A DNA stretch of 64,000 nucleotides from Promicromonospora iranensis (GTDB taxonomy: Bacteria; Actinomycetota; Actinomycetes; Actinomycetales; Cellulomonadaceae): positions 248,001 through 312,000 of the forward strand of contig NZ_JAJQMN010000004.1 in assembly GCF_028994775.1 (NCBI RefSeq), read 5' to 3'. Position 1 is the stretch's first letter; every line of letters starts with the position of its first letter. The position numbers were made by a program, and so were the translations under genes. Under the pieces are notes generated by a model. That model ran no database searches. It was given only the letters and a program-made list of their open reading frames with translations, and was not told the origin of the DNA. This document shows positions 1 through 8,589 of the stretch, in pieces.

Positions 1-1092
1 GGGAAGGTCGCTCGCGTCGAACGCGACGAGGCCCCGCGCGACCACCGTGCCGTCGGGAGCGACGAGCTCCACCGGATCACCGGCGTCGAACTGGCCCTCG
101 GCCTTCGTGATGCCGGCGGGAAGCAACGAGGCGCGGCCGCCGAGAACGGCGCGCGCGGCGCCGTCGTCCAGGTGGAGACGGCCCTCCGTGCGGGCGGCGT
201 GGGCGATCCACAGCCGGCGTGCCGAGGTGCGGCGTCCCGCTGCGGCGAAGAACGTACCGACGTCGTCGCCAGCGAGCGCGGCGGCCGCGTTGCCCGCGAG
301 CGTCAGGACCGTGGGGACACCCGCGCCGGTGGCGATCCGCACCGACTCCAGCTTGGTGACCATGCCACCGGTGCCGACGGCGCTGCCGCGTGCGGTCACC
401 TCCACACCGGCGATCTCGGCGAGGTCGTCGACCAGCGGGATGCGCCGGGCGCCGGGGCGCGACGGCGGGGCGTCGTGCAGGCCGTCGACGTCGGTCAGGA
501 GCAGCAGGGCGTCGGCCAGCACGAGGTGCGAGACGAGCGCCGCGAGGCGGTCGTTGTCACCGAACTTCAGCTCGTCGGTGGTGACGGCGTCGTTCTCGTT
601 GATGACCGGGACGACGCCCAGCGCGAGGAGCCGCTCCAGCGCCCGCTGCGCGTTGCGGTAGCGGGCGCGGCGGACGGTGTCCTCGGCCGTGAGCAGGATC
701 TGTCCGATCTGGATCCCGAACGCCGCGAACTCCTCCTGGTACCGGCCGGCGAGCTGCCCCTGACCCACCGACGCCGCCGCCTGCATGGTGGCGAGGTCGC
801 GTGGCCGCGTCCCGAGCCCGAGCGGGCCGATGCCCGCCGAGATGGCGCCCGAGGTGACCAGCACGATCTGGGTGCCCGCGGCATGCCGCGCCGCGAGGAC
901 CTCGACGACGCCACGCAGCGCTCCGACGTCGAGGTGACCGTCCGGACCCGTCAAGGACGACGAGCCGATCTTCACCACCACGCGCCGGGCACCGGCGATC
1001 ACGGACCGAGCGCTCGGCACGCCCTGGGCGTCCTGTGCGCTCTCGACGCGCTGCGCGTCCTGGGGACCGTCCGAAGAGTCGAGGGAGTTCAC
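1..1092 (-). CDS. proB: Glutamate 5-kinase ProB (3' end outside window)
   Basis: Phosphorylates L-glutamate to glutamyl-5-phosphate, the first step of proline synthesis, in the cytosol. Reading the minus strand gives an amino-acid-kinase fold: KIGSSSLTG near residue 40, VTSGAISAGIGPLG near 75, the substrate loop VIPVINENDAV, FGDNDRLAALVS, LLTDVDGL and GTGGMVTKLESV. A C-terminal PUA domain begins at about residue 280 and runs off the window. The start chosen is GTG at 1092, with GAGGA just upstream; the first 30 residues are Asp/Gln/Ala-rich and not conserved in the family, so a later GTG is possible. It lies downstream of obg on the same strand, separated by a strong hairpin, the order also found in mycobacteria. 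Confidence 0.95.
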   Translation of the reverse strand, partial: MNSLDSSDGPQDAQRVESAQDAQGVPSARSVIAGARRVVVKIGSSSLTGPDGHLDVGALRGVVEVLAARHAAGTQIVLVTSGAISAGIGPLGLGTRPRDLATMQAAASVGQGQLAGRYQEEFAAFGIQIGQILLTAEDTVRRARYRNAQRALERLLALGVVPVINENDAVTTDELKFGDNDRLAALVSHLVLADALLLLTDVDGLHDAPPSRPGARRIPLVDDLAEIAGVEVTARGSAVGTGGMVTKLESVRIATGAGVPTVLTLAGNAAAALAGDDVGTFFAAAGRRTSARRLWIAHAARTEGRLHLDDGAARAVLGGRASLLPAGITKAEGQFDAGDPVELVAPDGTVVARGLVAFDASDLP

Positions 1093-1159
1093 GTCCTCAT
1101 CTTCCCCGCACGGCGGCCCCGGGCGCGCGGTCATTTCACGGGCCGGGCAACCAGCACGT

Positions 1160-1199
1160 GCCAGAAGGGCAGGTCACCGGGATGACCTGCCCTTCTGGC
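1160..1199 (-). terminator. 17-bp perfect hairpin between obg and proB
   Basis: Arms at 1160-1176 and 1183-1199 pair perfectly around a 6-nt loop, 17 bases past the obg stop. It is symmetrical, so it could act on either strand. A run of T is missing, which is common for actinobacterial terminators. It probably ends obg transcription and leaves proB with its own promoter. Confidence 0.7.
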
Positions 1200-1215
1200 G
1201 CTGCACCCGTCCGGG

Positions 1216-2736
1216 TCAGTCGGCGTCGGGGTCGGTCCAGTGGCCGGCCTCGCGCTCGGTCCACAGCTCGCGCCGCGCCTCGGTCTTGGCGTCCATGCGC
1301 TCGTTGAACTCCCGGCGCTTGTCGCCACGCGTCGGCCGCTCGTTCTGGTCGAGCCGCAGGTCGGTGCCGCGGCCGCCGAGCAGCTCCGGGCCGGTCTGCA
1401 GCGTGGGCTCCCAGTCGAAGACGACGGCGTTCTTCGGGTCCCCGATGCGCACCTCGTCGCCGGCGACGGCGCCCGCCTTGAACAGCCCGTCCTCGATGCC
1501 GATCTTCGCGAGCCGGTCGGCGAGGAAGCCGACCGCCTCGTCGTTGTTGAAGTCGGTCTGCTTCACCCAGCGCTCCGGCTTGGCGCCGCGCACCTCGAAC
1601 CAGTAGCCGGTCTCGTCGCCACCGAGGCGGCGCACGGTGAACCTGGCCTCGTCGACGGCGCGCGGACGCAGCACGACCGGAGCGGGCGCGGGCGGAGGCG
1701 CCGCGGCACGCGCCTTCTCCACGGTCTCGGCCAGGGCGAACTTCAGCTCGCGCAGGCCCTCGTGGCTGGCGGTCGAGATCTCGAAGACGCGCAGCCCGCG
1801 CTCCTCGAGGTCCGACTTCACGAACTCCGCGAGCTCACGGGCCTCGGGCACGTCGATCTTGTTGAGCACGACGAGACGCGGGCGCTCGGTGAGCGGCACG
1901 CGGCCGCCCTCGATACCGATGTCACCCGCGTACTTGGCGAGCTCCTCCTCGATCACGTCGAGATCGCTGATCGGGTCGCGCCCCGGCTCCAGCGTGGCGC
2001 AGTCGAGGACGTGCACGATCATGGCCGTGCGCTCGATGTGCCGCAGGAACTCCAGGCCGAGGCCCTTGCCCTCGCTCGCGCCCGGGATCAGGCCCGGGAC
2101 GTCCGCGACGGTGAACCGCGACTGGTCGGCCTGCACCACGCCCAGGTTCGGCACCAGGGTGGTGAACGGGTAGTCGGCGATCTTGGGCCGGGCGGCAGAG
2201 ATCGCGGCGATCAGGGACGACTTGCCGGCGCTCGGGAAGCCCACGAGCGCGACGTCGGCGATCGTCTTGACCTCGAGCTCGATGTCGGCGGTGTCGCCCT
2301 CCTCGCCGAGCAGCGCGAAGCCGGGGGCCTTGCGCGTCTGCGACGACAGCGCCCGGTTGCCCAGGCCGCCCTTGCCGCCCGCGGCGACGACGTACTCGGC
2401 GCCCTCACCCACGAGGTCTGCCAGGACGTTGCCGTCCATGTCCTTCACGACCGTGCCGTCCGGCACCTTCAGGATCAGGTCGCCGCCCTTGGTGCCGTCC
2501 TTGTCGCCGCCCATCCCCTGGGTGCCGGACGTCGCCCGCCGGTGCGGCGAGTGGTGGTACTCGAGCAGCGTGGTGGTGCTCGCGTCGACGACGAGCTTCA
2601 CCGTGCCGCCGTCACCGCCGTTGCCCCCGTCGGGCCCCGCGAGGGGCTTGAACTTCTCGCGGCGGATCGAGGCGCAGCCGTTCCCGCCGTTTCCCCCGGC
2701 GGCATGGAGCACCACCCGGTCTACGAAGCTGGCCAT
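1216..2736 (-). CDS. obg: Obg/CgtA ribosome-associated GTPase
   Basis: Essential GTPase that binds the 50S subunit and links ribosome assembly to growth state. The 506-residue product shows the glycine-rich Obg fold at residues 1-160 ([26 protein letters not shown]), a G domain with P-loop [11 protein letters not shown] near 167, switch [18 protein letters not shown] and NKIDVPE, and then an OCT domain ([17 protein letters not shown]). The last 70 residues are a charged Arg/Glu tail, typical of actinobacterial Obg. The ATG start at 2736 gives [15 protein letters not shown], the family's usual N-terminus. It follows rplU-rpmA on the same strand but is separated from rpmA by an intrinsic terminator. 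Confidence 0.98.
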   Translation of the reverse strand: MASFVDRVVLHAAGGNGGNGCASIRREKFKPLAGPDGGNGGDGGTVKLVVDASTTTLLEYHHSPHRRATSGTQGMGGDKDGTKGGDLILKVPDGTVVKDMDGNVLADLVGEGAEYVVAAGGKGGLGNRALSSQTRKAPGFALLGEEGDTADIELEVKTIADVALVGFPSAGKSSLIAAISAARPKIADYPFTTLVPNLGVVQADQSRFTVADVPGLIPGASEGKGLGLEFLRHIERTAMIVHVLDCATLEPGRDPISDLDVIEEELAKYAGDIGIEGGRVPLTERPRLVVLNKIDVPEARELAEFVKSDLEERGLRVFEISTASHEGLRELKFALAETVEKARAAAPPPAPAPVVLRPRAVDEARFTVRRLGGDETGYWFEVRGAKPERWVKQTDFNNDEAVGFLADRLAKIGIEDGLFKAGAVAGDEVRIGDPKNAVVFDWEPTLQTGPELLGGRGTDLRLDQNERPTRGDKRREFNERMDAKTEARRELWTEREAGHWTDPDAD

Positions 2737-2793
2737 GTCTCGATCCTCTCAAAAACTGCTCAGGCAGAGCGGCCCTGCACGAGCCGCTCAAGA

Positions 2794-2833
2794 AAAAAGC
2801 GAAGGGGACGCACCGTCACCGGTGCGCCCCCTT
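2794..2833 (-). terminator. Intrinsic terminator after rpmA
   Basis: Arms 2802-2815 and 2820-2833 form a 14-bp stem (one mismatch) with a 4-nt loop. On the minus strand the stem is followed by CGCTTTTTTC, so this is a textbook Rho-independent terminator for the rplU-rpmA transcript. obg begins 60 bases further on and therefore depends on read-through or its own promoter. Confidence 0.88.
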
Positions 2834-2849
2834 ACGCGGAAGCCGAGGC

Positions 2850-3107
2850 TCAGACCTCGGCGGCGACGATGTCGATGACCTTGCGGCCACGACGCGCACC
2901 GAACTGCACGGCGCCGGGGGTCAGGGCGAACAGCGTGTCGTCCTTGCCACGGCCGACGTTGATGCCGGGGTGGAAGTGGGTGCCGCGCTGGCGGACGATG
3001 ATCTCGCCGGCCTTGACGACCTGGCCGCCGAAGCGCTTCACGCCGAGGCGCTGGGCGTTGGAGTCGCGACCGTTGCGCGAGGAGCTCGCGCCCTTCTTGT
3101 GTGCCAT
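2850..3107 (-). CDS. rpmA: 50S ribosomal protein L27
   Basis: Ribosomal large-subunit protein whose N-terminus reaches the peptidyl transferase centre. The 85-residue product begins [20 protein letters not shown] and carries the L27 signature [16 protein letters not shown]-like segment and the Gly/Arg-rich tail. No N-terminal cleavage extension of the Firmicutes type is present. It is the second gene of the rplU-rpmA operon, 78 bases after rplU. Confidence 0.99.
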   Translation of the reverse strand: MAHKKGASSSRNGRDSNAQRLGVKRFGGQVVKAGEIIVRQRGTHFHPGINVGRGKDDTLFALTPGAVQFGARRGRKVIDIVAAEV

Positions 3108-3185
3108 CTCAGGACCTGTCTTTCGGGACGAAGGAGAAGAAGAAGTATCGGGATCACGCGCGGGCCGTCAGGCCCGCAGCGGAAG

Positions 3186-3494
3186 TCACTTGATGTTGGT
3201 GACCTTGAGCCGGGTCAGCGACTGACGGTGACCCTGACGCTTGCGGTAGCCGGTCTTGTTCTTGTACTTGAGGATCGTGATCTTGGGACCCTTCTCGTCC
3301 CGCACGACCTCAGCGGTGACCTTGACCTTCGCCAGCTTCTTCGCGTCGGTGGTCACCTTCTCCCCGTCCACGAGCAGGAGGGCCGGGAGCTCGAGGGTCT
3401 CACCGGGCTTCGCCTGGACACGGTCCATGACGACGATGCTCCCGACGGACACCTTCTCCTGACGGCCACCAGCCTTGACGATCGCGTACACCAC
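3186..3494 (-). CDS. rplU: 50S ribosomal protein L21
   Basis: Large-subunit protein binding 23S rRNA. The product [17 protein letters not shown]... with [14 protein letters not shown] at the end is full length (102 residues). An in-frame TTG lies six bases upstream, but the family almost always starts MVYAIV, so the GTG at 3494 is preferred, with GATGAG six bases before it. It is first in the rplU-rpmA operon, with a leader of about 130 nt after the predicted promoter. Confidence 0.98.
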   Translation of the reverse strand: MVYAIVKAGGRQEKVSVGSIVVMDRVQAKPGETLELPALLLVDGEKVTTDAKKLAKVKVTAEVVRDEKGPKITILKYKNKTGYRKRQGHRQSLTRLKVTNIK

Positions 3495-3500
3495 GTTCAA

Positions 3501-3906
3501 CTCATCTCTCTAGTCTTGGCGTGCGCGCACGACGGAATCCATCGGCTTTGCTGTGACTCGCTCCGCCGCGGCGGTCGAGTGCGATGCGCCATGGGCACGC
3601 AGGACGGGTGCGCAGACAGCACACCGAAGCACTAGGTTACGCGACGCCCTCGACGGGTTCAAACCGGAGGGCACGTGGCCTTGGCCACCTTCGAGGCGCG
3701 GCTTCGAGCACGGCCGTAGACGCCGCCTGCCGCCCCACCGTACCCGGAACCGCGTCTGATGCCCGGGAACGCGCCGGTTCTCGACCGCCCGTCCTTCTCG
3801 AAGTCACGACTTGATATGCGCGAAACAAAGCCAAAACACGCCGTCTGCTAACGTTCATGACTGTTTTTTGACCGAGCATTCTTCGCCGCACCGAGAGGAA
3901 CCTCCG
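3501..3906. other. Divergent control region between rplU and the BCCT gene
   Basis: About 400 bases without a convincing gene. It holds the rplU leader and promoter on minus (listed separately). The part next to the transporter (about 3800-3880) is noticeably A+T-richer than its surroundings and contains TAACGT near 3850, a possible -10 for the BCCT gene, but no good -35 was found. No structured leader motif was recognised. Confidence 0.5.
3634..3662 (-). promoter_or_regulatory. Probable rplU promoter
   Basis: On the minus strand TTGAAC (3662-3657) and TAACCT (3639-3634) are separated by exactly 17 bases, a good match to housekeeping sigma-factor promoters of actinobacteria. Transcription would begin near 3627, giving a leader of about 130 nt before rplU. 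Confidence 0.6.
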
Positions 3907-5742
3907 ATGGCGAGCCGCAGGAACAACGGCAAACCCACCGAACATCCCGCTCTGCTGCCCGGTCTGGGCGTCGAGCGGACCTCCAGCAACTTCGGCACCA
4001 GCTGGGGGGTGTTCGCGTTCGCCGCCGTGCTGGTGGCAGTCGTCATCATCTGGGGGGCCACCGCGCCCAGGAGCCTCGCGACGGCGTCGAGCACCGGCCT
4101 GGCCTGGGTCTCCGGCTCGTTCGGCTGGCTGTTCGGCCTGCTCACCTGCACGGTGTTCGCCTTCATGATGTGGCTCGGGTTCGGCCGGTACCGCAACATC
4201 CGGCTGGGCCAGGACGACGAGCAGCCCGAGTTCTCCACCGGTTCGTGGCTCGCGATGCTGTTCTCCGCCGGTATCGGCATCGGCCTGCTCTTCTACGGCC
4301 CGTACGAGCCCATGACGTACTTCCTCGACCTACCGCCGGCGTACGAGAACCTCGATCCGGGCACCAACCCGGCGATGCACTCGGCACTCGTGCAGACCCT
4401 GTTCCACTGGGGCCCCATGGCGTGGGCCTACTACGCGCTGGTGGGCGGAGCGGTCGCCTACGCCGCCTACCGCAAGGGACGCACCCCGCTGATCTCCTCG
4501 CTCCTCGAGCCGATCTTCGGCGACCGCACCAAGGGTCCGCTCGGCGCCGTCGTCGACTCCTTCGCGATCATCGTCACCCTGTTCGGCGTCGCCGTGTCGC
4601 TCGGCATCGGCGCGCTCCAGATCGGGCGCGGCGTCGAGATCGTCGCCGGTACCGGCCCACTCGGCAACGGGGCGATCATCGGCATCATCACCGTACTCAC
4701 GGTCGCGTTCATCATCTCGGCGGTCTCGGGCGTGAAGCGCGGCATCCGCGCCCTCTCGAACATCAACATGGTGGTCGCGGGACTCCTCGGGGTCTTCGTG
4801 TTCGTGGTCGGTCCGACGGCGTTCCTGCTGAACCTGTTCCAGGGAACGCTCATGCAGTTCGTCGGCGACTCGTTCCGCCTCATGGCGCAGACCGCCGCCA
4901 CCTCTCCCGACGCGCAGGCGTTCATGGACAGCTGGACCACCTACTACTGGGCGTGGTGGGTGTCGTGGACGCCGTTCGTGGGCCTGTTCATCGCCCGGAT
5001 CAGCCGCGGCCGCACCCTGCGCGAGTTCGTCACCACAGTCATCGTGACGCCGAGCGTCGTGTGCCTCGTGTGGTTCACCATCCTGGGTGGCACGTCGATG
5101 TGGATGGAGCAGGCCAACGGCGCGCTGAGCTCCGCCGAGTCGCCGCAGGACATGCTGTTCGCCCTGCTGCACCAGCTGCCGGCCGGCACGTTCACGTCGA
5201 TCGTCGCGATGGTCTCCATCGTCATCTTCTTCGTGACGAGCGCCGACTCCGGCTCCGTCGTCATGGCGAGCCTGTCCCAGCGCGGCAACCCGAACCCGAG
5301 CTCGTGGGTCACCATCGTCTGGGGCATCGCGCTGGCGGCCATCGCCGCCGTCCTGCTCGTGGGTGGCGGTTCCGTCGCGCTGAACGGGCTGCAGAGCCTC
5401 GTCATCATCACCGCGCTGCCGTTCGCACTGGTGGTGATCCTCGTGATGATCGCGTGGGGCAAGGACCTCGCCCGCGACCCGCAGACGCTGCGGCGGCGCT
5501 ACGCCCGGGAGGCGATCGTCCAGGGTGTCCGCACCGGCATCGAGAAGCACGGCGACGACTTCGTGGTCGGAGTCGTGCGCACCGAGGGCGTCGACAACGG
5601 CGCGGGCGCCTGGCTCGACTCCGAGGACCCGGCACTCACCGAGTGGTATCGGCCGGAGGAGACCGAGCTGCCCACCAACGGGTCCGGGTCCGTGGACCCG
5701 ACGGCGGACGCCGGCGAACCCGAGCCCGTCGGCTCACGCTGA
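3907..5742 (+). CDS. BCCT family transporter (betaine/choline/carnitine type)
   Basis: Secondary transporter for quaternary ammonium compounds, normally used in osmoprotection. The 611-residue product has 12 predicted membrane segments, the glycine-rich GIGIGLLFYG stretch near residue 122 and the family signature WWVSWTPFVGLFIARISRG near 360. BetP-like, sodium-coupled betaine carriers have a similar all-glycine motif rather than the Asp variant of proton-coupled BetT, which hints at betaine or proline-betaine, but the substrate is not proven. A cytoplasmic C-terminal domain of about 90 residues follows the last helix. The ATG at 3907 is chosen because AGAGGAA precedes it; an upstream in-frame ATG at 3811 lacks a ribosome site. 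Confidence 0.93.
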   Translation: MASRRNNGKPTEHPALLPGLGVERTSSNFGTSWGVFAFAAVLVAVVIIWGATAPRSLATASSTGLAWVSGSFGWLFGLLTCTVFAFMMWLGFGRYRNIRLGQDDEQPEFSTGSWLAMLFSAGIGIGLLFYGPYEPMTYFLDLPPAYENLDPGTNPAMHSALVQTLFHWGPMAWAYYALVGGAVAYAAYRKGRTPLISSLLEPIFGDRTKGPLGAVVDSFAIIVTLFGVAVSLGIGALQIGRGVEIVAGTGPLGNGAIIGIITVLTVAFIISAVSGVKRGIRALSNINMVVAGLLGVFVFVVGPTAFLLNLFQGTLMQFVGDSFRLMAQTAATSPDAQAFMDSWTTYYWAWWVSWTPFVGLFIARISRGRTLREFVTTVIVTPSVVCLVWFTILGGTSMWMEQANGALSSAESPQDMLFALLHQLPAGTFTSIVAMVSIVIFFVTSADSGSVVMASLSQRGNPNPSSWVTIVWGIALAAIAAVLLVGGGSVALNGLQSLVIITALPFALVVILVMIAWGKDLARDPQTLRRRYAREAIVQGVRTGIEKHGDDFVVGVVRTEGVDNGAGAWLDSEDPALTEWYRPEETELPTNGSGSVDPTADAGEPEPVGSR

Positions 5743-5854
5743 GGTCGTTGCGGGCGCACACCGCACTGCCCTGCGAGGGCTGAGAACACATCGCCCGGGG
5801 TGGGCACCTGGCGACCTCGATCCGCCTGTGCCTACCCTGGGACGGGTGATCCCG

Positions 5855-6454
5855 ATGGTCTCTGAACCAGCATTCGAGCACGACGACATCGAACGCGCCA
5901 TGCGCGCGGTCCCTCGCCGCGAGTTCCTGCCGCGGGCACAGCGGCCGCTCGCACACCAGGACCGGCCGCTGCCGATCGGGCGCGGACAGACCTCGTCCCA
6001 GCCCGCCACGGTCGCCGCCATGCTCCGCCTGCTGCGGGTGCCGCTCGGCGCGCGTGTGCTCGACGTCGGCGCGGGCTCCGGCTGGACCACGGCGCTGCTC
6101 GCCTATCTGGTCGGTCCCCAGGGCTCGGTGCTCGGCGTCGAGCGCGACAGCAGGCTCGTCGCATGGGGCGGCGCCAACGTCGCACGCACCGGGATGGGCT
6201 GGGCGAGCATCGAGCAGGCCACGCCCGGCACCCTCGGCCATCCCCGGGAGAACGGCTGGGACCGGATCCTCGTGTCGGCGGCGGCCCCCGCGCTGCCGCG
6301 CGCCCTGGTCGAACAGGTCGGCTACGGCGGCCGCATGGTCATCCCCGTCCGGACGACGCTGCTCCTCATCGAACGGCTACCGGACGGCCGCACCCGCGCG
6401 ACCGACCACGGTGGATACCGATTCGTACCGCTGATCGAGGATCCCGAGACCTGA
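5855..6454 (+). CDS. Protein-L-isoaspartate O-methyltransferase-like protein
   Basis: SAM-dependent methyltransferase of the PCMT family, which repairs isoaspartyl residues in aged proteins. Visible features are REFLPRAQRPLAHQDRPLPI (PCMT N-terminal region), GQTSSQPATVAAML, the SAM motif LDVGAGSGWTTALLAYLVG and the late motif WDRILVSAAAPALP. At 199 residues it is slightly shorter than the usual 210-220. Start: ATG 5855, with GGGTGA 5 bases before it; GTG 5846 in the same frame is an alternative. It follows the BCCT gene on the same strand after 112 bases. Whether it acts on isoaspartate or another carboxyl substrate cannot be told. Confidence 0.87.
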   Translation: MVSEPAFEHDDIERAMRAVPRREFLPRAQRPLAHQDRPLPIGRGQTSSQPATVAAMLRLLRVPLGARVLDVGAGSGWTTALLAYLVGPQGSVLGVERDSRLVAWGGANVARTGMGWASIEQATPGTLGHPRENGWDRILVSAAAPALPRALVEQVGYGGRMVIPVRTTLLLIERLPDGRTRATDHGGYRFVPLIEDPET

Positions 6455-6573
6455 GCCCAAACCGGCACAGACGCGACTTTACGGGCTGATTCGAAATGAA
6501 ATCCACAAGCAGAGGTCAATACATCGTCTAAAAGCCTTCGCGAGGCATCCACATCTGCCCCTCGCGACCGTAA

Positions 6574-6589
6574 CCTACGGTCCCGTAGG
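6574..6589. promoter_or_regulatory. Palindromic operator before the desaturase
   Basis: CCTACGG-TC-CCGTAGG is a perfect 7-bp inverted repeat 77 bases upstream of the desaturase start, just downstream of an A+T-rich stretch (6475-6535) likely to carry the promoter. Its size and symmetry fit a TetR-type repressor, and TetR regulators commonly control acyl-CoA desaturases. No regulator gene is adjacent. Confidence 0.5.
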
Positions 6590-6665
6590 CTCTGGGCATC
6601 TGCACTATGGGCGAGCACGTCCGACTCCACGGCTGAGAAGTCGACACCGAGCATGTGAGGACCAC

Positions 6666-7775
6666 ATGGCCCAAGCTGCCCCCCTCGTCCGCGACGGCTT
6701 CCGCCCGACGAAACCCCGCGACCCCAACGCGCAGCCGGTGACCAGCACGTACACGTCGCTGGCACGCACCGTGCGCGACGCCGGACTGCTCAACCGGGCA
6801 CACCACTACTACGCCTGGACCCTCGCCGCGCTCACCGTTGCGCTCGGCGGGATCATCACCGGATTCGTCCTGCTGGGCGACTCCTGGTTCCAGCTGCTGA
6901 TGGCCGGAGCACTCGGCCTCGTGCTGACCCAGTTCGCCTTCGTGGCGCACGAGGCGTCGCACCGCCAGGTCCTCGAGTCCGGACGTCGCAACGACCAGCT
7001 GGGCCGCTTCCTGGCCAACGCGGTGGTCGGCATCAGCTACTCGTGGTGGATGAACAAGCACACCCGGCACCACGCGAACCCGAACCGGGTCGGCAAGGAC
7101 CCGGACATCGCGAACGACACGATCGCCTTCACCGAAGAAGGTGTCCGCCAGCACCGCGGGCTCAAGCGGTGGATCAACCGCTACCAGGGCTGGCTGTTCT
7201 TCCCCCTCCTCACCCTCGAGGGCCTGAACCTGCACGTCACCTCGATCCAGTCGCTGTTCCGGGGAACGCCGGAGACGCTCCGGTCCCGCGTGGGCGAGCT
7301 CGTGGCCATCGCGGTACGCCTCAGCGTGTACGTCGCGATCCTGATGCTGGTGCTGCCGGTCGGCATGGCCTTCGCGTTCCTCGGCGTCCAGATGGCCGTG
7401 TTCGGCGTGTACATGGGCGCGTCGTTCGCCCCGAACCACAAGGGCATGGCGATCATCCCCGCCGACAGCAAGCTCGACTTCCTCTCGAAGCAGGTGCTGA
7501 CGTCGCGCAACATCCGCGGTGGACGGTTCATGAACATCCTCATGGGCGGGCTCAACTTCCAGACCGAGCACCACCTGTTCCCGAGCATGCCCCGGCCGCA
7601 CCTCATCAAGACGGCCGAGATCGTCCGTGAGCACTGCGCGAACCTCGGCATCACCTACACGGAGACGAGCCTGGGTCAGTCGTACCTGATCGTCGTCGAG
7701 TACCTCAACCGGGTGGGCCTCGCGGCACGCGACCCGTTCGACTGCCCGGAGTACCACTCGCTCCGCAAGGTCTGA
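6666..7775 (+). CDS. Membrane fatty acid desaturase (acyl-CoA type)
   Basis: Di-iron membrane desaturase that introduces a double bond into fatty acyl chains to adjust membrane fluidity. All three histidine boxes are present in the 369-residue product: HEASH near residue 97, HTRHHANPN near 134 and QTEHHLFPSMP near 300, with hydrophobic pairs at about 45-95 and 215-255. Spacing fits the DesA3/linoleoyl-CoA-desaturase-like subfamily; no fused cytochrome b5 or reductase domain is present, so an external electron donor is needed. AGGA sits 4 bases before the ATG. A palindromic operator lies upstream. Confidence 0.95.
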   Translation: MAQAAPLVRDGFRPTKPRDPNAQPVTSTYTSLARTVRDAGLLNRAHHYYAWTLAALTVALGGIITGFVLLGDSWFQLLMAGALGLVLTQFAFVAHEASHRQVLESGRRNDQLGRFLANAVVGISYSWWMNKHTRHHANPNRVGKDPDIANDTIAFTEEGVRQHRGLKRWINRYQGWLFFPLLTLEGLNLHVTSIQSLFRGTPETLRSRVGELVAIAVRLSVYVAILMLVLPVGMAFAFLGVQMAVFGVYMGASFAPNHKGMAIIPADSKLDFLSKQVLTSRNIRGGRFMNILMGGLNFQTEHHLFPSMPRPHLIKTAEIVREHCANLGITYTETSLGQSYLIVVEYLNRVGLAARDPFDCPEYHSLRKV

Positions 7776-7820
7776 CCTCCGGGGCAGCGGCAGACCTTGC
7801 CGCGCCGAACGGCGCGAGCG

Positions 7821-7903
7821 ATCGGTAGAAAGTCAGGTGGTCGGCAGCTCAAGCTGCCGACCACCTGACTTTCTGCCGACCACCTGACGTTCTGCCGGTC
7901 ACC
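7821..7903. repeat. Palindromic repeat, family A, copy 1 (with extra half-copy)
   Basis: Arms at 7821-7849 and 7852-7880 pair over 29 bp with two mismatches around a CA turn, followed at 7881-7903 by a further copy of the right half. The half-site is GTCGGCAGAA(A/C)GTCAGGTGG. The repeat lies between the convergent desaturase and tdk genes, and the extra half-copy supplies the tdk stop codon (7899-7901). Related copies are at 21459-21520 and 48037-48117. The hairpin can serve as a bidirectional terminator. Confidence 0.85.
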
Positions 7904-8564
7904 CGCCCAGGTCGGCGTGCCGCCGGCAGCGCGCCTCGTACGACTCCGCGCCGCCGACGTGGGCGGCTACCGGCACGAGCGCGTCTCCCGGGTCCACCGT
8001 GCCGGCGTCGGACACGGACGGCGCCCCCGTGACCCGCACGTGGAACGCGGCGTCCGCGCCGCACACGGAGCACACGGCGGTGAGCTTCTCGACCGACTCG
8101 GCGAGCGCCATCAGCTCCGGCAAGGGAGAGAAGGGCTGCCCGTCGAACGTGACCGACAGCCCCGCCACGACCACGACCAGCCCCCGGCGCGCGAGGTCCG
8201 CCGCCACGGGCACGAGGCCGGCGCCGAAGAACTGCGCCTCGTCGACGGCGACGAGCTCGACCTCCGCCGCGTCCTCCCGGTCGACGTCTCCGGGCCTCGC
8301 GCCGGATCCGGTGCGGGCCTCGACCAGGGCGATGATGTCCGCGGCGTCCGGAACCGTGTGCGACGGCACCCCCATCCCCGAGTGCGAGCTCACCCTGCCG
8401 GGGCCGCTGCGGGCGTCCAGCGCATGGCTCACCACCAGCACGCCGCGCCGGGCGATCCGGGCGCGCCGCACGCGGCGCAGCAGCTCCTCGGACTTGCCCG
8501 CGAACATCGGGCCGGCGATCACTTCGAGGCGCCCAGCGCCCAGGCCGTCTTTCATGGATGCCAT
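7899..8564 (-). CDS. tdk: Thymidine kinase
   Basis: Salvages thymidine to dTMP with ATP. The 221-residue product has P-loop GPMFAGKSEELLRRVRR near residue 18, the Walker B/lid VAVDEAQFFGAG near 110, and a C-terminal zinc-binding region with CSVCGA and EARCRRH. This is the type II (tetrameric, zinc-containing) class found in bacteria. Several ATGs are possible (8564 or 8555); the second gives MKDGLGAGRLEVIAGP and would leave a little more room for the divergent hydrolase gene. The stop codon lies inside palindromic repeat copy 1. Confidence 0.95.
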   Translation of the reverse strand: MASMKDGLGAGRLEVIAGPMFAGKSEELLRRVRRARIARRGVLVVSHALDARSGPGRVSSHSGMGVPSHTVPDAADIIALVEARTGSGARPGDVDREDAAEVELVAVDEAQFFGAGLVPVAADLARRGLVVVVAGLSVTFDGQPFSPLPELMALAESVEKLTAVCSVCGADAAFHVRVTGAPSVSDAGTVDPGDALVPVAAHVGGAESYEARCRRHADLGG

Positions 8565-8589
8565 CCAAGCACTCAGCTACGTTGCCGAC

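Noticed and set aside
1240-3225. Long open frames opposite obg, and likewise opposite rne, cydD/cydC, tctA and others
   Set aside because: High G+C content makes antisense frames long. Their products are Arg/Ala/Gly-rich with no family motifs, while the opposite strand has clear conserved genes.
5770-5845. Possible TPP riboswitch (GGCTGAGA followed by ACCTGGCGAC and CTACCCTGGGA) before the methyltransferase gene
   Set aside because: Only fragments resemble the THI element; the GGGTGC arm and the GATCCGGGTAATACC-like core are not present, and the gene has no link to thiamine.
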